Shown here one piece after another: positions 49,124 to 61,100 of a DNA stretch of 64,000 bases. The stretch is from Athripsodes cinereus. Its lineage: Eukaryota; Arthropoda; Insecta; Trichoptera; Leptoceridae. The stretch is from contig OX388329.1 in NCBI GenBank assembly GCA_947579605.1, positions 30,110,693-30,174,692 on the forward strand, read 5' to 3'. The translations under genes were made by a program, and so were the position numbers. The notes under the pieces are model-generated. The model did not search any database. It had not been told where the DNA came from and worked only from the letters and a program-made list of their open reading frames with translations. How positions within the stretch are numbered: position 1 is the first letter of the stretch; every line of letters starts with the position of its first letter.

Positions 49124-52100
49124 GTAAGTAAGTTTATATATCAAGGCACGATATCTTAATGCAGTGGTTCTTAATCTGGGTTCGATCGAACTCCAGGGGT
49201 TCGGTAAGTCAGTCTTGGGGGTTCGGTGAAAATCATTTTAAAGGCAAGATAGTTTTGCGAGTTGGAAAAAGAAAAAAATACACCGATAACTCCTTCAAAC
49301 CGCCATCACAAGTTTGAAAAACAATGTTGCCAGTTTATTCTAATAATCCAAATATTACATCTGCCAACGCCTATTATTACATCTGGCAACACTAAACTTC
49401 TACACCTAATATAAATATACATATACCATGTTTTGAATTTGTAAAAATCTAATATTATTTTTCAAATTAGGAGGGGTTCGGTGAATGCATAATGTAACTG
49501 GTGGGGTTCGGTACCCCCAAAATGGTTAAGAACCACTGTCTTAATGTGACCTTATCATTAACAACACCTAAACTTGATGTATGGTCGGTCTTACTTTACG
49601 GTGTAGAGGCGTGGACTCTTAAAGTTAATATAATTAACTTTATGCTGCTAAGAATATCCTGGACCAATATGATAACAAACATTGATGTTTTACGTAGAGC
49701 CAATGCAAATAGAGAATTGTTCACCACTGTTAAGCTCCGTAAAATATCATATTTTGGTCATATAATGAGAGGTAACAAGTACACTATACTCCAGCTCGTC
49801 ATGAAGGGGAAGATCGAGGGCCGCAGAGGGGTTGGCAGAAGACAGCTCTCCTGGCTTCGAAACATCCGACAGTGGACCGGTGTCAGAACCGTGGAGGAGC
49901 TGTTTCGCGCCCCCCAGGACAGGGAAGCTTTCTCTCAAATGGTCGTCAACGTCGGGGGGACCCGGCAGGACACATGGAGAAGAAGAAACTTGATTAATTA
50001 ATTAAATTGATTAAGGCCCCCGTTTAGCAAAAACGGTAAAATTTTCTATTTTCAACAAATTTGATAGAAAAACTACCAAAACTTGTTGACCCTTGCGAAC
50101 ATATTGATTTGATAAAATAAAAAATCAAATATTTATTACCAATATAAGTTTTTTACTCAAAAATAAATAAATTGCAGACTGACGAGATTTATTTAGGTAC
50201 TCTTTGTTATATCAAAATACAAATTATTTGTAAAATATATATATTTTTTATTCATCCTATCAAGCATATAAATACTATAGATTTTAGTAAACTTTTTTTA
50301 GTATACAAAAAATAAAGTTCATGTGGTGATTTTTGGTTTCAAAATATGAGAAATTTATCAAAAAAAAAATATTTAAGTCGGTCAATATCCATGAAAAAAA
50401 CAAAAAAATATAGTTTTTTTTGTTCTATAATTGTAATAACTATCTAAGTATTCTCAATATTAAAATAAATATATGGAAATTTGTAGGATTCTCGTGCATT
50501 TATGTACCAAACACACCCCCGAATTTGATTTTTAGAAATATGCTTTTTTATAAACGAATACTATGAAGCTAAAATAGAGTTTTTTTTTAAAGTTAAAGTT
50601 TGATATTGGTAATTAATATTGGTTTTTATATTTTATCAAATCAAAATGTTCGTAGGGTCAACAAATTTTGAGAGTTTGTGTACCAAACTTGTTGAAAATT
50701 GATTTTTTTATCGTTTTTGCTAAAGGGGCCCCTTAAAGTTTGATATGTATATTGTCGATTCTTAGTGGATGTTTATTGTAATAAGATATTAAAATTAAAT
50801 AAAATGTGTAGTAAATCCTATCGTAACTTTATTAATTTGCGAGTCAACTTTCTAAAGCATCCGTTCTCATCATCAGGCAAACCTTAAGTTTATATTTTTT
50901 AACTTTACATTTGCCTGAAGATGAGAGCGGAAGTTTTTGAAAGCCGGCTTGCAAATTAATAAATTCACCAATGGATTTTCTATATATTTTATTTCATTTT
51001 CATTTCATCTAGTAATTATCACAACCAAGATACAAGACCACAAACCTCCATCACAGAGCTTTCGGCGTGGAAGGTTCTACGATGTAAAACAGCCTTTGAT
51101 GATCTGTGGCGCCAGAGTAACGTTACTAGTTTAAGAAGTAAAAAGAAAATCACTATTTTTACCGTCAATTTTCATACGGTTGAAGAGTCGTAAAACTGCG
51201 TCAAACAAACGAACAAACAAAGTCGTCTAATATTATCGTATCACCTAATGCAAAATCGTCTCCTGTGCCACCTGTCGCACGCATGCCATAGGTTCGCCAT
51301 CCCTGATCTAGATATTACTTATCCGTAAGGGCCTAATTGGGATGTTGGACTGTTTTGTGTTATTTCTTTATCATTGTATAGTGCAATTTTAAAAGAACCT
51401 ATTCTAATATTGCATTTTCTTTTTTTTGTTACAGAGTTCGTGTTGAGTACTACGTGAACGAGAACACATTCAAAGAAAGATTGCAACTATACTTCATCAA
51501 GAACCAAAGATCAAGTGAGTACCTATATTAATAGTATGTACATACATACCCACCTACATTACAAATTAAAATTTTAGACCCTGCTAGATGGAATCTGCTA
51601 AAACCTGCTAGGTTACAGAAAAAAATATTGAAGTAAATAAATCGTATTTTAAAAAATCAAATAATATTGTTAACAAGTATAAATTTTATTTAAATGATCG
51701 AACTGAATTACAAAAATGCAGTAAAATTTTAAAATACCGAAATTTGCCAAAATAACGATTTATTTCGTTAAAGTTCCTGAAAACTACGGAAAGTAAAAAA
51801 AACTATTTTCCGAATATCCGATTATAACTGGTATTGACATTTTTTTTTATATTATAACTATAATTCGCTGGCGGGCCGCAGAAAATATACCGACCGAGGG
51901 TCGAGGTTTGTGCATCACTGCTGTAGAGTGTAGTGTAGTGGAGATGCTATCATTGAGAAGAATGGTTGATAAAACGTTACGAGATAGAGTGAAGAATGAG
52001 AGGATAGTGGGAGGAGTGTTGTGGATAGAATGAAATAAACTAAATAAAATTTATAAACTTTTTATTACATCAAGCATGATATTACATTTATATAAAACCT

Positions 52101-55100
52101 ATATAATATATTTTGATGTTCATGATTGTTAATGGCCTATTACCTATTTTTTTTTTTAAATAAAAGATGAAATTAAAGGCAATGTCACTAAAAGAAGAAT
52201 GATATCTTTTTTGAAGAGACGCGTAAATTTCGTTTAAATCCTACACGCCAACGTTATAATATAATATTCTGGTGTTTTATAAATATTCGATATCATGCAT
52301 TTTTTTTATTATTATTTTATTGTTTGATGCCAGAATGTATTCCTGCCGCCATACGGCCCTACGGCTAGTATGGTACACATTTTTATGACAAGATAAAATT
52401 TCCTTTATTAATGTGATATTGCGAGAAAAATATTGCAATAAATTAATCAATGTTGTTAACCAACGATACGAGTTCGGGTTAAATCATAAATTTTTTTTTT
52501 TTTTAATTCAGTAGGTACTTCCACAGTGATTTTAGTAACTTCGAGCGGGCTTTCTCTAAGAGTTTCCGCTCTCATCATAAAGCTTAGGGATAAAAATCTT
52601 TACGTTAACCTGATGATGAGAGCGGAAGCTCTTAAAAGCGAATTTGGGATCAATAAAGTCACTATGGAATAACTAATAATATACCTGAGGGTTTCATATA
52701 AAATAATTACAATATTAGATACTTAATAGAAGTTCCTGCCCGGTGCCGCTATGGTGAATTTCATAAAAAAATTCGTTATGGCAACACGTGACAGCTGAAC
52801 TGTCATACAAACATCACTTTCCATTTTTCTTCATTCCAGTTGTGGATGAGAAATTCGATTTGTATATTTTGTGTGTATTTTTAGTGCTTTGTAAATAAAT
52901 AAATAAAAATGTTATGGTTCAATAGTATACAGAAAAAATAATACACTCTGTAGTTAGGTCTCATGAGGGCAGGTTTTAGACCTTGTTGACATTTCGAATT
53001 GAGCAAAGTCGGGTATAATAACTCTAGTTAGAGATACCTAGTTATGTTTGTATTATTAACGAATTTTGTAGCAATTATTAGTTATTATCAAAAAAAAAAT
53101 GTTAACACTGTACTTACAATAGGTAATACCAAGTAGTACTTATTGATGAATTAGTAAAATTATTACAAACAATTATTAACTAAAAAATAATTATTTAAAT
53201 TTAATAGAGAGATGTTAAAAATGTAATTATCTTATAATTATAAATGCATACATCAAAGTTCAAAAATCTATTATAATGTTAAAAAAATTGAATATAGATA
53301 TATCAAGCACAATTTGGTATTTCAGCTCGAGTTTTGAGCCTAATCATTTGATATTCTGGATAATTATCTGGATAGGTGAATTTTTCCCGGCATTAGACTG
53401 TTAAGTTTTTGTTTGATTATGACTGATCATACGGAAACTTATCTGTTATATAATGCTGAAAATCGAAGATGGCAGTTCTGCCACCGCGTTAAAAAAAATG
53501 CATGACAATCATTCTTCTTTCTTTCTTTGTTATCGGTCCCTCAGTGCTGAGGATCGTGACCATCATCAAGGTCCCCCCCGTTGCCCCATTCACCTGCTCA
53601 CTCCAACTCATTGGTGCGCGCCCCCTAGCTCTAGTAAATATATATTATTAGTAGGTACATAATGTTTTCAAATTATTTTTATCATTTTAAAATCTCTTAA
53701 TACGTAGCATAAGCTGATATCTATCTATCTATCTATTTATTCCCTCACGCTGTATCCCAAGTGGGGTAGGCAGAGAGAACGGAGCGCCATATAGAACTGT
53801 TCCTACACACTTCCTTCGCTTCTTCTACAGTCGTACAATTTCTCATGCACGCACGTCGGTTTCTCTTACTCAAACTACGGCCGTATTTCCATGAACTGTC
53901 ACTATGGAATAATCCATAGTGAAAGATCTCAAACAAAGGATGGCAAATGATAATAACTCATTTATTTCTTTGGCATGTGATTCTTACTACATGCCATTTT
54001 CTTATGTTTTTCCTCATATTACAATATGAAAATTAAACACAAGAAGATAACATAGTGTACTAACTTACTTACTGCTAGCCCTCTTCTCTCCACTGCTGGA
54101 TATACGCCTCTTCAAAATTTTTCCACACTTTCCCATCTCGAGCAACACGATACCACTGTTTCCCCATCATCTGGACAATATCGTCAACCCATCTTTTTTG
54201 GGGTCTTCCTACGCTTCTTTTGTCCTCCCACGGTCTCCATACAAGAACTCTGGAAGTCCATCTGCCATCCTCTCGTCTTACCACGTGACCGGTCCATAGC
54301 CATTTCAGCTTGGAGACTTTATCAACAACGTCGACGACTTTTGTCTTTTGTCGGATGGTTTCATTTCTTATTTTGTCTCTCAAGCTGATACCTAGCATTT
54401 GCCTCTCCATGGCACGCTGTACACACATCAGTTTTCGTTTGCTCGCAAGTGTTAGCGTCATAGTTTCTAGCCCATATGTAATCACTGGCAGGACACATGA
54501 ATCGTAAAGTTTTCTCTTAAGATTTATGGGGACTTCATTATTTTTAAATATATATTAAATTTTGAGAATGCAGCCCATCCCAATCCTATTAGTCTAGAAA
54601 TTTCTGCCGTTTGATTTTCCTTGCCCAGGTTTACATAGTATAAGGCTTAGAAAATTTAGGTATTTTATGTGGAATTTAAATCCACAACAAATATAAAGCC
54701 TTCATTGAAGCTTACATTATAAGATTTTTGAAAAGTTTGGTGGGGTAAACATTTTATACACTTCAAAAATAGTACGAGTCTTAATTATAATGATTAGCTG
54801 TAAAAATCATTAGAGATATAATATGCCTATTGATTGAATTGACGTTTATTGTCTTAAACCATTTGTAATATTTTACATATATTAAAATTGATATGCCTAA
54901 AAATTATTGTAACACGTTTTATCATGTTTGTTTCACAGGTCTTCGTATACGAATAGCAAACCTATTCTTCAAGTTGGTAACATGTTTCCTCTACATATTC
55001 CGCGTCATGGCCGAGGGAGATCCTACATACGCCGCTTGGTGAGTACTTGTATAATAGTATAGAATAATATTACTTAGCAAATGCTTGCGAATCGGCGTAG

Positions 55101-58100
55101 GCTGGTTTATAAAATTTCAACTCCTTTATCTTCATAGTTTAATTTTGGTATAGGAGTTTGAAATGTTTCACTATTTCCTCGTTTTTGTTAATAAATTGTT
55201 ATATTTACAATCAAATTTCCATACCCTAGTTCACCTTTTGCCTACTATTTTTGATATATCAACAATTTATGTTTCAAACATAGACGTAATACATGCTTTT
55301 GTCTGTTGAGTATTTTTTAATGTCATTAGTATGAGGTTTTTATTTGCAAATGTCTTATACCTGTGCATTTTATAATATTACATAGTAATTAGATTACATA
55401 AATGCATCTTGTATGTTCTAGTTACGGATGCCAGGCAGGAAACACGACTCTCCTAGAACTGTCAGCCAAGCTGACTCAAGAAGAGTTCCAGGAGCGGCCA
55501 GTTATCAATTGGGACGCTATCATGTGGGTGAACCGCCCACTCGGCCTGTGGATCATACAAGTTATACTTGCAATGATTTCTCTCACAGAGTCTATGCTGC
55601 TCGCGTATCTCAGTTATAAGGTATCTATCATCACTATACATTTATATCCTTATCTACTAGCACATTAAAATGCAAACTAAAATCCCACCATCAATCTCTT
55701 GAACTGTTAAAAAATATATATTTAATGGTTATAATAAAACACTCAGATAGATATTTTATATAATATACAATTCATTTATACTTCATATTTAATCACAAAA
55801 TATCTAACACTGGTTTTATAAGAGATTCACTAATTTTTCTTCCTTATAATTTATCTTCTTTATTAGCCTTTGTCCTAACCTGGTATAACTTATTCCATCC
55901 CTCGAACAGCATAGAGATCGAAAGTGAATGCCATATTATTCCATTTTTACATACGTATTTTGCTTCTTCCACTTTCATGCAATTTCTCATCATTTCAAAG
56001 ATTTCATTCCTCTTCCTCCACATCAAGTGGCAAGTCTCATCGTCGCCATTTGAACTGAGGTTTTGCTGTGGAGAATAGGTATATTATTTATCAATAATAT
56101 TATTATTTGCAGGGTAATGTCTGGCAACTAGTCATGTCATTCCATTTCATCCTAGAGCTGGTCAATACGATACCCTTTGCTGTGACGGTAAGTTCATTAT
56201 CATTGTATTATCAGTAAAGTTGAGTACATATTAAGAACAATTTAGATTGCATCATGAGTAGCCCTGCTGAAGTCGGTAGTTTTATATAGTTCATATCTGC
56301 ACTTCCAAGCAAAACTTTTATTCTCACGAACGAACCACAGTAGCGGACAGTCTGGGGGGCTGATCGGCTAAAATCGCCTTCTGTGAATCTTTTATACTAA
56401 TTATTTAATCTTTTTATAGGTAATAGTTACTATGTACATTTATGTAAATTTATGTGGTGTAGTACACAGTAACTATAACTAAATATTTTTAAAATGTTTC
56501 GTGATCACCACATTGTTAGTGCCAATGAAATCAAACAAAATTTGTATAGGTGCCAATATTTTCCTATAAAGAGGACATAATGTCTCGACTGAAACTATAT
56601 GCCTAATTGTGTACATTACCTACGCAATGTGCAATGAAAAAACAAAACAGTTAACAGCAATTTTAAATCTAAAAGCTGGATTTTGTCACAAGAACGTTAT
56701 ATTGTGAAAAAAGACCACCCTGGCCACCGTAAAAAAAGTCCAGAATGGAAAAACTCTTTTTGGACATTCACAAAACGTGACTCACACTCACACATCTACT
56801 AATATCTACTTTAAACGAATTATTCTCGTTAAACCAGAGACAGTTTCTCTACGGCACTGTGTATACCTACGTTCAACATTTTTATATAATAGGTATCTAT
56901 AATTTATTTATATTATGTTCACATTTTATATTTTTGTTTCCAGATATTATACCCACCATGGAGGAATTTATTCATCCCAGTGTTCCTGAACTGCTGGCTT
57001 GCCAAGCGATCCTTGGGGAACATGTTTGTACGTATATCATTGTTACTATGATATTTATAGAAGATCTCCAACATATTATATCTATTTCTATCTAGTTATG
57101 TACTTACATACATACAACCATTCATCGATTCATCTATATGGTAAACATATTATAAGTAATGCACTAATAATTTTCTAAGAAAATATATTGCAACATTAAT
57201 TAAATGAAAACAATTATGGTACCAATTTAGTATTAGGTACACGATCAACTAAAAAATTGCGCATCTAATAGACATCGCTGTTTCAAAAACACGTAGGTAC
57301 CTAATAATTATACAAACATCCATCACAGAAAAAATATACAGACAGAACTAGCAGGAGAAAGAAAAAAAATTATAATAATACGTTTATACAATATCTTTAG
57401 TCATGTCAGCTAGGGGGTAACACCAAAATCTTATTGAATAATTTACAGAAATTAGATTTATCGGTAAATTTAGGTAGGTACCTACCTACCTATATAGATT
57501 AAAATTGAAAAATCAATTTTAGGTTATAAATACTTAAAATACAGATATTAGGTATCAAACATAATGTTGATATTCTGAATCTGCGCCTTTGCTATATCCT
57601 GGATATCTGGACAAGTTATTATTTCCCGGAAATAGACTGTTATGCCATTGTGTGATCATATTGGGACTTATCTGGTTGTATAATGTTTGGAAGTGTGGAT
57701 GGAGATTTTTTCGCCGCGGGACAGAATTTCATCGGAAAAACTACAAAAAATCCATATCAGAGATGAGCAATAATTTTCAAAGAAGTTGCCATCGTCTATA
57801 AGAAGATAAATTGAAAAAACCAAATGACTTTATTAACTTCGCTTACTAGTATTCGGAGACTCTCGACTCCATCATCAGGCGCGATTAGAAAAAATATGTA
57901 AGAATTAGATGATAGGTATTAAAAATTGTAAATATGCCAATTAAGACACGCAGTTAAACTCAATACAATGAGTCAAAAGAAGATTAAAAAAGTGAGTTTA
58001 TACGATAGGTATTAAAAAAAATATACTTAGGTATTTGAAAGAAATTTTGATAAATAAATGTTCCTATCATAGATATAGGTAGGTTGACGGTTCTAATGGA

Positions 58101-61100
58101 CCTTAGGACTATAAGTCAAAAACTGGACCAAGGCTATAGGTGAAATTCGTCATTTTGTCTCCAATAGGTATAGAGTATAGTATTATAAGTATTTAGTTTA
58201 TTCCGTTGTTTACGTTTATTATACTTACGCGCCAAATTTTGCGTCAACAGCTGTCAGCTGTCAAGCGTTGCTTCGCTCGGTATTATGTCAATTAATTTAT
58301 CATTCAAATAAGTTCAAGTGAAACCATTATTCTAAAATAAAGGATATTCATTTAGTGTCAATGTATAATGTTACGAAGATAAAGAAATCAAGTTGGAAGA
58401 TAATGGCTAAGAAATAACAACGTTGTTTACTTTACAGAATGACTTGCACAGGGCCATGCAGAAGTCACAGTCTGCCCTCTCACAACAGCTGATGATCCTG
58501 TGCGCCACCCTGATGTGTCTTGTATTCACAAGGTGAACTACATTTTACTATAAACATACTCTTATTCAATCCAATCACAGGGCAGAAACTACTAACTAGC
58601 CTACTCCATTGGGAGTGTCTGAACACCACTCTTAACGCTGTGATGTAACCATCATAGGAATGATGTATTGTGAAAGAATAATATAGTCAATAATAATATA
58701 GCAAGCGAGACATGGACGTGGTTGAAGATGGATGAAAGTGGAATAAATGCAGTAGAGATGCGATCGTTGGGAAGAATGGTTGGTAAAACGCTGCGTGATA
58801 GAGTGAAGAATGAGGATATTAGAAGAATGAGCGGATGCAAGAAGACTGTTGTGGACAGAATGCGCGTGAATAAACTACGGTGGTTTGGGCATGTTGTACG
58901 AATGAACGAGGTAAGAATGACAAAGAGGATATACTTATCTGAAAGAAAGGGTGTGAGGAAACGCGGGTGTCCGAGAACCACGTGGCTTGATCACGTGGAT
59001 CAAATTCTCAAGGACGGCCGCGTGTTGAGTAAGAGGAACCGACGTGCGTGTATGAGGAACTGTATGAATGTGGAGGAAGCGAAGGAAGTGTGTAAAGATA
59101 GATCTGTTTGGCGTTCCGTTCTCTCTGCCTACCCCACTTGGGACACGGCGTGAGGGTATAGATAGATATAGATAATATAGTCTAGGCCATCAGAAAATTC
59201 ATGAATAAAATAACAATATTCTTTTTGACTTACAGTACTATCACTGGACATTCTCAAAAGATAACTCAGTGAGGACTATGGTCTTCCCTGTAATACAAAG
59301 ACTACAGATGTTTGCAATGTGCCTTAGTACACTATATCATTAATTGTTACATCCTCATACCATATAACATTCAATATCCTTCTGTGACATGTAATTTTCA
59401 ATGTCGTCACATGATACAGATATCATGCACACAGGTATACCTACAAATTTTTGGTATGTTCTTAAATTCAGAATGTTAGGTATCTGCTATTTTTACTGTG
59501 GGAGCATGTTTATTAAGCCTGTGTCCTGATATGTTACAATCCTTATCATAATGTATTAAATGTTTCAGTGTTTGTGGAATTCAACACTTCCAGAGGGCTG
59601 GACATCGCCACTTGAACCTATTCCAGTCAACCTATTTTGTAGTTGTGACATTCTCAACTGTAGGCTATGGGGATTTAGTGCCTGACATCTGGCCGACTCA
59701 ACTCTTCATGATCATAATGATCTGTGTGGCACTCATTGTTCTGCCCACACAGGTAATAGAAATATCCATACTACTATATAATACTATACTATACCCTCAC
59801 ACTGTATGCCAAGTAGGGAAGCTAGAGAGAACTCAACGCTATATAGATAAATTCTTACATACTTTGCTTCTTTTACATTTGCACGAACGTTGATTTCTCT
59901 TACTCAACACGTGGCCATCCTTGAGAATTTGATCCACATGATCAAGCCACATGGTTCTCAAATGCCTGTGTTTGCTCACACCTTTTGTTTCAGATATATA
60001 TAACTTATTAATCATCCTCATCCATTTGTACCCCATGTACAAACTATTGATAGATCTTTTTAGATTTACAATTAATATTATAATTACTGATTAAAGTTGT
60101 TTTTATAGTTTGAGCAGTTAGCCTTTACATGGATGGAGCGTCAGAAGTTAGGTGGGTCCTATTCATCTCACCGCGCTCAGTCTGAGAAGCACGTCGTAGT
60201 CTGCTCTACCACACTGCAGGCTGATACCATTATGGACTTCCTCAATGAGTTCTATGCTCATCCTCTTTTACAAGATTACTTTGTAGTTCTGTTGTCACCT
60301 ATGGAACTCGACACAACAATGCGTATGATTTTACAGGTAAAAATAAATTTACTCAGCCCACTGGGACATTGGTTGATTTATATAATCTTTGATGGACAGA
60401 TGTAAGAGTATAATTGCAAGTATGCAACATTTCAGGAAAGACAAAAATCATTATTTTGAGTTCAACTTTTTCAAATGCAGTTATACTCTTAGGTCTACCC
60501 ACAAAAGAATATAAAATATATTTTCTTATGGAGACTCTACGAAGGATATCTTCTTCGATGGCCCTACAGCTCATATCGAGCTTTGGCCTCCATCAGCCTT
60601 CGCCTCCAACTCCTCCGGTCTGCCGCTGCAGTTTTCCAATTTATGACTTGTAGGAGTTGGTTTGCGTCTTTTCTCACCTCATCCTCCCATCTCAGCCTAG
60701 GTCTGCCAACTCTTCTTTTCCCACCCGGATGTCCCTCAAGGATCCTTTTTGGTACCCGTGAAGATGGCATTCTCTGCACATGTCCGGCCCATCTTAGCCT
60801 GTTAAGTTTTGCATATACAGAAAGTCTGGGAGCCTTGTAGATGTCATACAGCTCATCGTTGAATCTTATTCTCCAGATTTCGCCATCATTCACGGGTCCC
60901 AGGATTTTCCTTAGCACTCTCAAATCTATCCAGCTCTTCTGCAGACTTTGCTGTCATTGTCCACGCTTCACACCCATAAGTCACTACTGTCCTAATTATA
61001 GTTTTGTACAAGGTAATTTTTGTTTTCCTGTGAACACTTTCGGACTGGTAGAAGAGAAGAAAAAAACTCTACGAAGGATATAGGTACATAATTAAAATTT

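Larger units (their letters stand above)
50815..51005. mobile_element. Head-to-head hammerhead element in SLO2 intron 1
   Basis: Two hammerhead motifs face each other (minus at 50836-50881, plus at 50909-50956), and TTTATTAATTTGC at 50828 is complemented by GCAAATTAATAAA at 50951. Same plan as 5279-5485. Confidence 0.7.

Noticed and set aside
52790..52860. CAGCTGAACTGTCA region (and 58245-58265) as a promoter or element 5' end
   Set aside because: Short resemblance between two sites only; no boundary or element body found.
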